Assembly: GCF_023278045.1 (NCBI RefSeq)
Contig: NZ_CP056783.1
Span: forward strand, 3,257,501 to 3,321,500
Direction of reading: 5' to 3'
Origin: Flavobacterium sp. K5-23
Lineage (GTDB): Bacteria; Bacteroidota; Bacteroidia; Flavobacteriales; Flavobacteriaceae
Length of the DNA: 64,000 nt
Part shown: positions 8,640 through 19,518 of the stretch, piece after piece
Numbering within the stretch: the first letter of the stretch is position 1
Layout: every line of letters begins with the position of its first letter
Position numbers and translations under genes: made by a program
The notes under the pieces: model-generated
The model's database searches: none
Told to the model about the DNA's origin: nothing
Seen by the model: the letters and a program-made list of their open reading frames with translations, nothing else

Positions 8640-9605
8640 ATGAAAATACTGTCTTTTCTTATATTACTTCTTGCAACCTCAACTTACGCCCAAATTGCAG
8701 GTTGTACTGATCCGCTTTCTAAAAACTATAATGCTAGAGCAACTGTAAATGATGGGAGTTGCGAGTATAATTTAACCCGAGTAAAACCTACTTCGTCCAC
8801 ACAACTAAATGATGAGCTGAATGAAACCTCAGGGTTAGTGAATTATGATTCGCTATTATGGACCATAAATGATGACAAGAACACTACTCTTTATGGAATT
8901 GACAAAGCGGGTGGAATTCAAAAAGAAATAAAATTGCATTCGGTAATTAACTCCGACTGGGAAGAGATTTCACAAGACAGCAGTTATATCTACATAGGTG
9001 ATTTTGGTAATAATTATTACGGAAACAGGGAGAATCTTCACATTTTAAGGGTCGAAAAAGAATCATTATACCTTGATATTCCTAAAATTGATACCATTTC
9101 ATTTTCATATTCAAATCAGTTGGATTACATCAAAGCGCAACCCAACACCACTAATTTTGACTGCGAGGCATTTATAGTTAGCCGAGACAGCATTTACTTG
9201 TTCACTAAACAGTGGGAGAAAGAGGAGACATCGGTTTATGTATTACCTAAAACTCCCGGAAATTATGTCGCTGAGCTTAAAACGGCATACAATATTAACG
9301 GACTTATTACTGGAGCGACCTATCTTGAATACAAAAAATTAATCGTGCTTTCTGGTTATAGCCATCATTTATCGCCGTTTCTTTACTTGTTGTACGATTA
9401 TAAGAGTAATGATTTTTTCTCGGGCAACAAACGAAAAATAAAACTCCGCCTTGCTTTTCACCAAATTGAAGGCATTACTACCCAGGACGGTCTTCATTAT
9501 CTACTAACAAATGAACAATTTGTAAAAAAACCCTTTTTAAATATCCCGCAGAAGCTGCATGAAATAGATCTTAGCTTGTTTCTAAAATCTTATATTAACC
9601 AATAA
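8640..9605 (+). CDS. secreted protein with GCTD...GSCEY motif, function unknown
   Basis: 321 residues from the ATG at 8640; an in-frame TTG nine bases earlier is less likely. A signal peptide (MKILSFLILLLATSTYAQ) is followed by a short module with GCTDPLSKNYNARATVNDG and SCEYN, a cysteine-containing motif common in exported Bacteroidota proteins (thrombospondin type-3-like). The rest, about 280 residues, alternates beta-prone segments such as SGLVNYDSLLWTINDD and IEGITTQDGLHYLLTNEQ, which suggests a propeller-like fold. There is no C-terminal type IX sorting domain. It lies 81 bases upstream of the ABC-F gene. Confidence 0.75.
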   Translation: MKILSFLILLLATSTYAQIAGCTDPLSKNYNARATVNDGSCEYNLTRVKPTSSTQLNDELNETSGLVNYDSLLWTINDDKNTTLYGIDKAGGIQKEIKLHSVINSDWEEISQDSSYIYIGDFGNNYYGNRENLHILRVEKESLYLDIPKIDTISFSYSNQLDYIKAQPNTTNFDCEAFIVSRDSIYLFTKQWEKEETSVYVLPKTPGNYVAELKTAYNINGLITGATYLEYKKLIVLSGYSHHLSPFLYLLYDYKSNDFFSGNKRKIKLRLAFHQIEGITTQDGLHYLLTNEQFVKKPFLNIPQKLHEIDLSLFLKSYINQ

Positions 9606-9686
9606 ATACTTCCTTTCAAGAGAGATTCAAACAAACTATTCGCAAATAGGGATTTAAAAGTTTACTTTTGCAAAAAAATTAGTATT

Positions 9687-11549
9687 GTGAATTACCTTTC
9701 AGTAGAGAATATATCGAAATCATTTGGAGAGCGTACCCTTTTTAAAGACATTTCTTTCGGAATAAATAAAGACCAAAAAATTGCTTTTATTGCCAAAAAC
9801 GGCTCTGGAAAAACGACTATAATGAGCATCATTAACGGCTTAGAAGAGTCGGATACGGGTCAAGTTGTGCTAAGAAAAGGCATCAAAATGGCTTTCTTAT
9901 CTCAAAGCAACAATTTGCAGGAGGAGTTGACGATTGAGGAAAGTATTTTCGCATCGGACAACGAGACTTTGAAAGTAATTGAAGCGTATGAAAAAGCACT
10001 AGAAAATCCTGAAGACGAAGAGGCCTACCAAAAAGCTTTTGACGGAATGGATCAGCACAATGCTTGGGATTTTGAAACACAATACAAGCAAATCTTGTTC
10101 AAACTGAAGTTGGAAGACTTCAAACTGAAAGTAAAAAACCTATCGGGTGGACAGAAAAAACGTTTGTCACTTGCCATTATTCTAATCAATCGTCCTGATT
10201 TATTGATCTTGGATGAACCTACGAATCACTTGGATTTAGAGATGATCGAATGGTTGGAGACTTATTTTGCCAAAGAAAACATTACGTTGTTTATGGTAAC
10301 ACACGACCGTTTCTTCCTGGAACGTGTTTGTAACGAAATCATCGAACTGGACAACGGAAAATTATACCAATACAAAGGAAACTATTCGTACTATTTAGAG
10401 AAAAAAGAAGAGCGCATTGCCTCAGAAAACTCTAGTGTCGATAAAGCGCAAAACCTTTTTGTTAAAGAACTGGAATGGATGCGTCGTCAGCCAAAAGCGA
10501 GAACGACTAAGTCTAAATCGCGTCAGGATGATTTCTATGACATCAAGGAAAAAGCACAAAGTCGCCGTCGTGAAAACACGGTAGAACTGGAAATAAATAT
10601 GGAACGTATGGGAAGCAAGATTATCGAGCTTCACAAAATTTCCAAAAAATTCAAGGACCATGTCATCATGGACAATTTTAGTTTTGACTTTCAACGTGGA
10701 GAACGTATTGGGATCATTGGTAAAAACGGAACTGGAAAATCGACTTTCTTGAATTTATTGACCGGAACTTTACCGCTTGACAGCGGAAAAGTAGTTGTGG
10801 GTGAAACCATAAAAGTGGGTTACTATACACAAAGCGGAATCAACCCAAAACCGGGACAACGTGTTATAGATGTCATTAAAGAATACGGAGAATTTATTCC
10901 GTTGATGAAAGGGAAATTGATATCGGCTTCTCAATTGTTAGAACGTTTCTTATTTGATTCTAAAAAACAATATGATTTTGTTGACCGTTTGAGCGGTGGT
11001 GAATTGAAACGTTTGTACTTGTGTACGGTTTTGATTCAGAATCCTAACTTCTTGATTCTGGATGAGCCAACGAATGATTTAGATATCGTAACCTTAAACG
11101 TTCTTGAAAGCTTTCTTCTAGACTATCCTGGTTGTTTATTAGTGGTTTCTCACGATAGGTATTTTATGGATAAAATTGTAGATCACTTGTTCATCTTTAG
11201 AGGAGATGGTGTGGTGGAGAATTTCCCTGGAAACTATTCTGACTTTAGAGCCTATGAAGACAGTACTGATGTAGCCCAAAAAGAAGAAAACAAGGCAGAA
11301 AAGAAAGACTGGAAACAAAACAACCCAACAGGGAACTTGACTTTCAACGAGCAAAAAGAATATCAAAAAATCGAAAGAGAAATCAAGGATTTAGAAAGTC
11401 AAAAAGTAGGTATCGAACAACTGTTTACGGACGGTAAAGTAGAAGAAACCCACGTTTTGACAAAAGCAAAAGAACTGGAAAACATTATTTCTAAAATGGA
11501 GGAGAAAGAAGAAAGATGGTTTGAGCTTAGTGCGAAGATAGAAGGATAG
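9687..11549 (+). CDS. ABC-F family ATP-binding protein (Uup-like)
   Basis: 620 residues, GTG start. Two ABC domains in tandem and no membrane segments. NBD1 has AKNGSGKTT (36-44), LSGGQKKRLSLA and LLILDEPTNHLD. NBD2 has GKNGTGKST, LSGGELKRLYL and FLILDEPTNDLD. A charged inter-domain linker (KKEERIASENSS to QSRRRENTVE) and a C-terminal coiled coil of about 85 residues point to the Uup-like group, which acts on ribosomes or nucleic acids and not in transport. Both ATPase sites look intact. A strong hairpin terminator follows at 11604. Confidence 0.93.
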   Translation: MNYLSVENISKSFGERTLFKDISFGINKDQKIAFIAKNGSGKTTIMSIINGLEESDTGQVVLRKGIKMAFLSQSNNLQEELTIEESIFASDNETLKVIEAYEKALENPEDEEAYQKAFDGMDQHNAWDFETQYKQILFKLKLEDFKLKVKNLSGGQKKRLSLAIILINRPDLLILDEPTNHLDLEMIEWLETYFAKENITLFMVTHDRFFLERVCNEIIELDNGKLYQYKGNYSYYLEKKEERIASENSSVDKAQNLFVKELEWMRRQPKARTTKSKSRQDDFYDIKEKAQSRRRENTVELEINMERMGSKIIELHKISKKFKDHVIMDNFSFDFQRGERIGIIGKNGTGKSTFLNLLTGTLPLDSGKVVVGETIKVGYYTQSGINPKPGQRVIDVIKEYGEFIPLMKGKLISASQLLERFLFDSKKQYDFVDRLSGGELKRLYLCTVLIQNPNFLILDEPTNDLDIVTLNVLESFLLDYPGCLLVVSHDRYFMDKIVDHLFIFRGDGVVENFPGNYSDFRAYEDSTDVAQKEENKAEKKDWKQNNPTGNLTFNEQKEYQKIEREIKDLESQKVGIEQLFTDGKVEETHVLTKAKELENIISKMEEKEERWFELSAKIEG

Positions 11550-11579
11550 CCCCCTAAACCCGCCTCGGTGGGGAAATAG
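11547..11579 (+). repeat. GC-rich repeat at gene 3' end (copy 1)
   Basis: Starts in the ABC-F stop codon: TAGCCCCCTAAACCCGCC then TCGGTGGGGAAATAG. An inverted near-copy sits at 16960-16990, directly after the SDR stop. It contains a small hairpin, CCCGCC with GGTGGG. Confidence 0.6.
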
Positions 11580-11603
11580 AAGTACATACTTCATATATTT
11601 TAC

Positions 11604-11645
11604 AACCCCAACAGGTTTAGCAGAAACGCTGAAAATGTTGGGGTT
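11604..11645 (+). terminator. intrinsic terminator of the ABC-F gene
   Basis: Arms AACCCCAACA (11604-11613) and TGTTGGGGTT (11636-11645), followed by G and a T-tract of nine bases. The inner loop can form a second short stem. Confidence 0.88.
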
Positions 11646-11732
11646 TGTTTTTTTTTATTTTTTAAAAGAAAACGCAGTAAAATATCATTTGACCATTTAA
11701 TTTTTTTTATTTATTTTTGACAACTGTATAGC

Positions 11733-11746
11733 CTGACGTTTGTCAG
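11733..11746. repeat. small palindrome CTGAC-GTTT-GTCAG
   Basis: An inverted repeat about 135 bases upstream of the kinase start. The core CTGACGTTTRTCAGAC recurs at 27859-27874 upstream of the DUF2971 gene. It could be an operator or a small dispersed repeat. Confidence 0.4.
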
Positions 11747-11882
11747 ACCTTTAAACAATAAATTAGCAACGGCGGCACCAAAATCTCCGAAATAATCTTT
11801 TCAGAGTAATAAAGTCTTCACGTAATACACAAAAGTATCGCCAACCATTAGTTCCTAAAAACCGCTTCAGACTAACAATTCT

Positions 11883-13079
11883 ATGGATATCAAACAAGAC
11901 AATTCTAAAATTCCAAACAGTAAATATATACCAACAGCTAGATTTTACAGCCAAATAATTGACAGCTTACAAGATTATTCAATTTTTACTTTAGATAAAG
12001 AATTCATCATAAATAGTTGGAGTTCTGGATCAACAAAAATATTTGGTTATGAAACTGATGAAGTTCTTGGACAACATTTCGATTTAATATTTACAGAAGA
12101 AGATCTAAAAAACGGCATTCCGAAAAGGGAAATCGAGACGGCCTTAAAAGAAGGTAGAGCAACCGATAACAGGTGGCACGTTGCTAAAGACAAAAGCGTA
12201 TTTTATGCTTATGGTTTGGTTTTTCCTCTAATCAGTTTAGATGGAGAAATGCTGGGTTATGTTAAAATATTGAGGAATTTAACGGAAAGGAAAAAATCTG
12301 AGGATACTATAAAAAAACATATCAAAGATTTAGAAGAGCTAAATGCTCATAAGGAAAGTGTTCTAGCAATACTATCACACGATTTAAGAAGTCCTCTTGC
12401 TTCCATTATAGGAACGGCAAAATATTTAAAAAACAATTTCCATAGAATGAAACCCGAGAATGTTCAGGAAATGCTCGACTTGCTTTATAAATCATCAATA
12501 GATGAATTAGAGATGTTAGATTATTTAGTTGAATGGGCAAGGATTAAATATGCGTCGGATGTATTTTCTCCCATTAAAACCCAACTAATCCCGTACATCG
12601 ATAAAGTTTTTGACACTTTAAATGAAACGGCCTTATTAAAAACAATAAATCTTCATCACGAAATTGAAGAGAATGTGTCCGTTTTTGCAGATGGTAAAAT
12701 GCTAATTTCCATCATTCAAAATATCGTCTCTAATGCAATAAAACATACCGAAAAGGGAGGAACAATTACAGTTTCAGCAAAAAGAAAAGAGGACAAAATC
12801 ATTATTCGGGTTAAGGATACTGGAAGTGGAATGTCCAAAGAAATAATGGAAAAACTTTTCACTCCACAAATGAAAACCCTTACAGAAACAAGAAAAAAGA
12901 ATAAAGGAGCTGGAATTGGATTATTACTTGTGAAAGGATTTTTGGAGAAAAATGGTGGCGAAATATGGGTGGAAAGTGTTGAAGGTATAGGATCTTCTTT
13001 TTATTTTACATTACTCATTGAAAAACCATTAATTATAGCAGGGAGTTCAGACGAAATTATGTTTGACGAAAGCGAATAA
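11883..13079 (+). CDS. PAS-domain sensor histidine kinase
   Basis: 398 residues with no membrane segment, so probably cytosolic. A PAS domain covers about residues 22-135 (DYSIFTLDKEFIINSWSSGS ... GYVKILRNLTERK), followed by a short coiled coil. The HisKA H-box is SHDLRSP with phospho-acceptor His166. The HATPase domain shows IIQNIVSNAIKHTEKG (N box), VKDTGSGMS (G1) and GAGIGLLLVKGFLEKNGG (G2). Autophosphorylation would be driven by a ligand or redox cue at the PAS domain. No response regulator is adjacent, so it is an orphan kinase. Confidence 0.92.
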   Translation: MDIKQDNSKIPNSKYIPTARFYSQIIDSLQDYSIFTLDKEFIINSWSSGSTKIFGYETDEVLGQHFDLIFTEEDLKNGIPKREIETALKEGRATDNRWHVAKDKSVFYAYGLVFPLISLDGEMLGYVKILRNLTERKKSEDTIKKHIKDLEELNAHKESVLAILSHDLRSPLASIIGTAKYLKNNFHRMKPENVQEMLDLLYKSSIDELEMLDYLVEWARIKYASDVFSPIKTQLIPYIDKVFDTLNETALLKTINLHHEIEENVSVFADGKMLISIIQNIVSNAIKHTEKGGTITVSAKRKEDKIIIRVKDTGSGMSKEIMEKLFTPQMKTLTETRKKNKGAGIGLLLVKGFLEKNGGEIWVESVEGIGSSFYFTLLIEKPLIIAGSSDEIMFDESE

Positions 13080-13203
13080 CCTATAAAATCATAAAAATAT
13101 CCTTTTATAGGTAGAGTAGCCAGCTTATAAAGCCGATTGCTCGGATTTATCAACAGAACGCTAGCGTAGAAATTTTTAAAATACACATAAAAACAATTCC
13201 TTA

Positions 13204-13710
13204 ATGATAGAAACGGAACGACTTAATTTAAAGCCACTGACATACGAACAATTAGTAAAATATATAAAGTGCGACAACTCTTTAGAAGCTGAATTAAATT
13301 TGAATGCAACTTCAAGAACAATTTCAGCTGAACTAAAAGAAGCATTTGAACAAACCATTTTACCAAACGTAGCAGACAAAACTAAAAACTATTTGTATTC
13401 TACACTTTGGACGGCTATTTCAAAAAAGGAAAACAAAATGATAGGCGACTTATGTATCGTAGGAGAGCCAAACACAGAAGGAGAAATAGAAATTGGTTAT
13501 GGAATTTATGATGAATTTCAGGACAAAGGATTTATGACCGAAATTGTAGGAGGAATGATTCGATGGGCAAAAACGCAGCCACAAGTAAAGTCCGTAATTG
13601 CTTCGACAGAAAAAACAAACATCGCTTCCTTTAAGGTTCTTGAAAAAAACAGTTTCCTTAAAATCGGGGAAACGGATACGTTATTCAATTGGAGTCTAAA
13701 ATTAGAATAG
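13204..13710 (+). CDS. GNAT family N-acetyltransferase (RimJ/RimL-like)
   Basis: 168 residues. It opens with IETERLNLKPLTYEQLVKY, the usual start of RimJ/RimL-type acetyltransferases. It continues with GEIEIGYGIYDEFQDKGFMTE (the acetyl-CoA binding region; here DKGFMTE stands in for the Q/RxxGxG/A loop) and ASTEKTNIASFKVLEKNSF. It transfers acetyl from acetyl-CoA to an amine, substrate unknown. It starts 124 bases after the kinase and is followed by its own hairpin terminator. Confidence 0.9.
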   Translation: MIETERLNLKPLTYEQLVKYIKCDNSLEAELNLNATSRTISAELKEAFEQTILPNVADKTKNYLYSTLWTAISKKENKMIGDLCIVGEPNTEGEIEIGYGIYDEFQDKGFMTEIVGGMIRWAKTQPQVKSVIASTEKTNIASFKVLEKNSFLKIGETDTLFNWSLKLE

Positions 13711-13743
13711 TCCAACAAATTGGATAAGTAAACGTTACGATAG

Positions 13744-13817
13744 CTCGGAAATCTTTCCGTGCCCACAAAGCAAAACAAAAAAACCACAACGAAACTAATT
13801 CTGTTGTGTTTTTTTGT
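13744..13817 (+). terminator. terminator module, copy 1 (GNAT gene)
   Basis: The hairpin CACAAC (13785-13790) with GTTGTG (13803-13808) is followed by a T-tract. The preceding 40 bases (CTCGGAAATCTTTCCGTGCC, then an A-rich tract) recur in diverged form at 14453-14523, so the whole module appears duplicated. The rest of the gap to 14003 is AT-rich with nothing recognisable. Confidence 0.75.
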
Positions 13818-14003
13818 TTTATTAACCCAAAGTTTTACATGTCTTAATGTAACTACAAAATATTAATAACCCTACTAAAAACAAATACAAAGCCCAAGCA
13901 ATCAAGTTATTACGGATATTTATTTAAAAAAAACGCACTCTATAAAGACCGGTTTTAAACATTAAATCACTAAATTTAATGTTCATTAAAATCAAAATAA
14001 GTT

Positions 14004-14417
14004 ATGAAAACGACACAACAAGTTTTGGATCATCATTTGCAGGCATTAGGAGAAGGTCTTGAATCAATCCTTAGTGATTACGAAGACATATCGTGTGTAA
14101 TCAGTCAGCAAGGAACTTATCATGGAATGGGTGAAATCAAAGATTTCTTCACGGCTTTTGTGGGTGGTTTACCCGATGGTTTTATAGACGCCTTTAAAGT
14201 AACTAAAAAAGAAGTAGACGGAGAGGTGGCTTATATAACTTGGGAAGCAAAACCATGGTTTCCGCTTGGCACCGATACTTTTATAATCAAAAATGGTAAA
14301 ATTAATTACCAAACCTTAGCTGCCTATACCCAATTAAGTGACCCCGCAACAGAGCTTTCCAACAAACAAAACCATACCCAATCACTGGATTACACTCAAG
14401 CGAAGCGACCTGATTAA
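14004..14417 (+). CDS. NTF2/SnoaL-like fold protein
   Basis: 137 residues. The first 112 or so form a compact NTF2-like unit (QQVLDHHLQALGEGLESILSD, GEIKDFFTAFVGGLP, VAYITWEAKPWFPLGTDTFII). Relatives are small-molecule isomerases, cyclases or unknowns; nothing fixes a reaction here. The last 25 residues (LSDPATELSNKQNHTQSLDY...) have low complexity and run into repeat-like DNA, so the ancestral stop may have been lost or moved. Confidence 0.78.
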   Translation: MKTTQQVLDHHLQALGEGLESILSDYEDISCVISQQGTYHGMGEIKDFFTAFVGGLPDGFIDAFKVTKKEVDGEVAYITWEAKPWFPLGTDTFIIKNGKINYQTLAAYTQLSDPATELSNKQNHTQSLDYTQAKRPD

Positions 14418-14452
14418 GCAGTCCGATAGCGAGGATAGAACAACACAAATAT

Positions 14453-14523
14453 ATCTCGGAACTCTTTCACGTTCTTACAAAACAAAAAACCACAACGAAA
14501 CTAATTTCAGTTGTGGTTTTTTT
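14453..14523. terminator. terminator module, copy 2 (bidirectional)
   Basis: Hairpin CCACAAC (14490-14496) with GTTGTGG (14510-14516), flanked by A6 on the left and T7 on the right, so it can stop both the NTF2-like gene and the convergent katG. The upstream part (CTCGGAACTCTTTCACGTTC) matches copy 1 at 13744. Confidence 0.8.
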
Positions 14524-14567
14524 ATGAACTATAAGTTACCCTTTATGGATTGTCAAACAGCATAAAA

Positions 14568-16805
<2,238 letters not shown>

Positions 16806-16910
16806 TTAACTTTCTATGCTAATTTACACATTATTTTTTATCGAAAATATTATTTCAATAGATAAAAACTATAAAAGCATCCTGTTCCTTTAATTAACAG
16901 CAACAAAAAA

Positions 16911-16937
16911 CCACAACAGAATATAATTCTGTTGTGG
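16911..16937 (-). terminator. intrinsic terminator of the SDR gene
   Basis: Arms CCACAACAGAAT (16911-16922) and ATTCTGTTGTGG (16926-16937) around a three-base loop, with T6 on the minus strand. The CCACAAC stem matches the terminators at 13785 and 14490. Confidence 0.85.
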
Positions 16938-16959
16938 TTTTATTTTATAACTTGTTTTT

Positions 16960-16990
16960 ATTCCCCCGCCGAGGCGGGGTTAGGAGGCTA
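16960..16990 (-). repeat. GC-rich repeat at gene 3' end (copy 2, inverted)
   Basis: Read on the minus strand it begins one base after the SDR stop: TAGCCTCCTAACCCCGCC then TCGGCGGGGGAAT. It is an inverted near-copy of the stretch at 11547-11579. Confidence 0.6.
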
Positions 16991-18544
16991 TTACCAAGGA
17001 ATCGGGTTGTAATCTTTCAAGAACTTCCCACACCAATGCTTTCCAGTATTGATACCGTCAAACAACGGATCCATAACTCGTGCAGCTCCATCAACAATAT
17101 CCAGTGGTGGCTGAAAATCTTCCAGTTCTTGTTTCTTTTTGGCCAGTTCCGCTGGATCTTCGTCTGTTACCCAACCTGTATCTACCGCATTCATAAAAAT
17201 TCCGGCTTTCGCCAATTCTCCTGCGGCAGTATGTGTAAGCATATTCAGGGCTGCTTTGGCCATATTAGTATGCGGATGACGCGATTCTTTAAAAAAGCGG
17301 TGAAACTTCCCTTCCATTGCTGAAACGTTAATGATGTGTTTTTGTCCCGTGTTGTCTTTCTTCATCACTTCCGAAAGTCTATTACACAATACAAATGGTG
17401 CTACTGAATTCACGAGTTGTACTTCAATCATTTCAGTAGTTTCTATCTGACCTAATTTTAAACGCCAGCTGTTGGTTTTTCGTAAATCGACTTGCTGCAA
17501 GTCGGCATCGAGTTCTCCTTCCGGAAAAACTTCATTGGCGACAAGCGCATTATCAAATGAATACGGAATCTGTGATAATTTGGCGGAAGCCCTTAAACCA
17601 ATACCAGGTTCGGGTCCGTGCCAAGTTACCGGCATATTTTGATTAGAAGAAATTCCAGAAGTCAATACTTTTAATTCATCCAAACAATTAGTGTGATCTA
17701 ATAATAATTCCTGGGCTTGTTTAGGTAAAGAAGAAATAGGACTCTCTTCTTTTTCCATCATATGCGTGTAAAATCCAGCAGGACGTCTTACCGTTTGCGC
17801 TGCATTATTTATAAGAATATCTAATCGTTCGTATTTCTGCTCTATGAAATTACAGAAAATCTCCACGCTAGGAATATGTCGTAAATCCAAACCGTGAATT
17901 TTCAGGCGATGTCCCCAATCCATAAAATCAGGCTCTTGACCAAAACGCAAGGCCGAATCTACTGGAAAACGAGTTGTAGCAATAACTGTAGCTCCACCAC
18001 GCAACAACATCAAGGTGATATGATAACCTATTTTTAAACGAGATCCTGTAATCACTGCCACTTGTCCTTTTACATCTGCGGTTTGAAAACGTTTGGCGTA
18101 ATTAAAATCACCACAATCCGTACACATAGTGTCGTAAAAGTGATGCATTTTAGTAAACGGTGTTTTACACACGTAGCAATTTCTAGGTGTTTCTAATTCT
18201 AACTGCTCTTTACTTTCTAAGTCATTAATTGCCAATAATTTTGGAGCCACAAAAACACTTGCTTCACGTGCATAACGAATTCCGGTTTCTTTACGAGCCG
18301 TTCTATCTTGCTTTTCTTTTTTACGTTTTGCAACTGCTTTTCCGTCTTTCTTTCTACGAGAAAGTTCATCACGGTCGGGTCTTGAAAATTGACCAGCCGC
18401 TTTGATCAAAGCCGTTCTTTGGTCAGTAGGAATATCAAAAATCTGGTCAGTATCCGTATTTAATTGTGCCAAAATAGCGATACATCGGTCAATTTCTTCC
18501 GGGCTTATGGCATTCATTTGTTCTATTTCTTCCTTCATCATCAT
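16991..18544 (-). CDS. large SDR family oxidoreductase with N-terminal zinc-ribbon-like motif
   Basis: 517 residues, about twice a normal SDR. Residues 1-155 form a charged N-terminal extension with CYVC (Cys123, Cys126) and CTDC (Cys141, Cys144), a likely zinc ribbon. The Rossmann domain starts with ITGSRLKIG (165-173) and has INNAAQ. In the catalytic region Ser408 is kept (NVSAMEG) and Lys430 is kept (HTNMAK), but the tyrosine position of YxxxK is Thr426. This marks a distinct SDR subfamily whose chemistry may differ. Three ATG codons open the frame; which one is used is unclear. It is followed by its own terminator. Confidence 0.85.
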   Translation of the reverse strand: MMMKEEIEQMNAISPEEIDRCIAILAQLNTDTDQIFDIPTDQRTALIKAAGQFSRPDRDELSRRKKDGKAVAKRKKEKQDRTARKETGIRYAREASVFVAPKLLAINDLESKEQLELETPRNCYVCKTPFTKMHHFYDTMCTDCGDFNYAKRFQTADVKGQVAVITGSRLKIGYHITLMLLRGGATVIATTRFPVDSALRFGQEPDFMDWGHRLKIHGLDLRHIPSVEIFCNFIEQKYERLDILINNAAQTVRRPAGFYTHMMEKEESPISSLPKQAQELLLDHTNCLDELKVLTSGISSNQNMPVTWHGPEPGIGLRASAKLSQIPYSFDNALVANEVFPEGELDADLQQVDLRKTNSWRLKLGQIETTEMIEVQLVNSVAPFVLCNRLSEVMKKDNTGQKHIINVSAMEGKFHRFFKESRHPHTNMAKAALNMLTHTAAGELAKAGIFMNAVDTGWVTDEDPAELAKKKQELEDFQPPLDIVDGAARVMDPLFDGINTGKHWCGKFLKDYNPIPW

Positions 18545-18852
18545 AAAAAAAAAGTGTTACTCTTAATGCAACTAACACGGGCGCAAAGATAGTTTTAAAA
18601 TAGGTGCTGTGATTTCTTTTTTTTTAGGAGAGAAACTTTGGAATTACGACTCCTTTTTTGTTCTAAAAAGAAGTTTTATTTAAAAATTAAAATGATTCGA
18701 AGTTGATTCAAATTCGAAAATAAACCGAATTTTGAAAAAATCATTTTATTGATTACCAATTTATTAACACTATTAAAAAGTTATTTTAGTAATTTTATAA
18801 AGATAAAACAGATTCAAAATAAATAATTTACAACTCTTAAATACAAGATAAA
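18545..18852. other. intergenic region between divergent SDR and VOC genes
   Basis: A very AT-rich gap. Near the SDR start, minus-strand TATCTTTG (complement of 18584-18591) fits a -7 element TAnnTTTG, but no TTTG is visible at the -33 spacing. Nothing else stands out. Confidence 0.5.
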
Positions 18853-19233
18853 ATGGACAAATCATCAAATTCCTTAAACTGGTTCGAAATACCAACAACC
18901 GACATATCAAGAGCCACAGATTTTTATCAGACTATATTTGACATAACCTTGGAAGAGAACAATATGGAAGACGCTAAAATGGCCTTTTTCCCTTCGGAAA
19001 TGGGTTCCGGAAAAGCTACAGGTTCATTAGTACAAAGTCCGAATCATACCCCTTCTATGGAGGGTTCAATAGTTTATTTGAACGCCAATCCTTCAATGGA
19101 TAAAATATTAAATAAAGTAGAAGCTGCAGGTGGTAAAATAGTAGTTCCAAAAACAAGTATTGGAGAACACGGATATATAGCTTTTATGAAGGATACAGAA
19201 GGCAATAAAGTGGGTATTCATTCTATGAATTAA
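18853..19233 (+). CDS. VOC family (glyoxalase-like) protein
   Basis: 126 residues forming one vicinal-oxygen-chelate unit. It starts NWFEIPTTDISRATDFYQTIF and ends YIAFMKDTEGNKVGIHSMN, the usual end of the second beta-alpha-beta-beta-beta module. Such proteins are metal-dependent isomerases, dioxygenases or resistance proteins; the substrate is unknown. It stands alone. The 19234-19518 gap after it is AT-rich with a weak inverted repeat (GAACTCGTTTTCTGCCTG) and no clear terminator. Confidence 0.88.
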   Translation: MDKSSNSLNWFEIPTTDISRATDFYQTIFDITLEENNMEDAKMAFFPSEMGSGKATGSLVQSPNHTPSMEGSIVYLNANPSMDKILNKVEAAGGKIVVPKTSIGEHGYIAFMKDTEGNKVGIHSMN

Positions 19234-19518
19234 TTAAAAATATCTAATAGAAAATTCTGTAACAAAAACAAAATCTGTTATTAATTTATACAAACAAGAA
19301 CCTGGCAGAAGTAAAAAGTCTGTTCAGGAGTTTGCATTTATATTAAATTACAACATTTACAATTTAGATTTACAGAACTCGTTTTCTGCCTGAAAACGTT
19401 TGTATAAACAAAAACACCTAAAATATTTATTTTTTTTTAGCTATCGAATAAGTCTATATTTACACCCAAATAACACCGCTTTTAAAATTACTTTTTTAGA
19501 CAAACTGAGACTCAACGC

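Larger units (their letters stand above)
11550..11882. other. intergenic region between ABC-F and histidine kinase genes
   Basis: Contains the end of the GC-rich repeat, the terminator at 11604-11645 and the small palindrome at 11733-11746. The remaining 130 bases before the kinase start show no clear promoter. Confidence 0.6.

Noticed and set aside
13204..14417. Possible toxin-antitoxin pair (GNAT with NTF2-like gene)
   Set aside because: The GNAT is of RimJ/RimL type, the gap is nearly 300 bases with a terminator, and there is no antitoxin-like DNA-binding domain.
14338..14565. 75-residue open frame on the plus strand
   Set aside because: Runs through the terminator module, overlaps the NTF2-like gene in another frame, and has no signal of a real protein.
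16934..17323. 129-residue open frame on the plus strand
   Set aside because: Antisense shadow of the SDR gene and begins in the repeat/terminator region.
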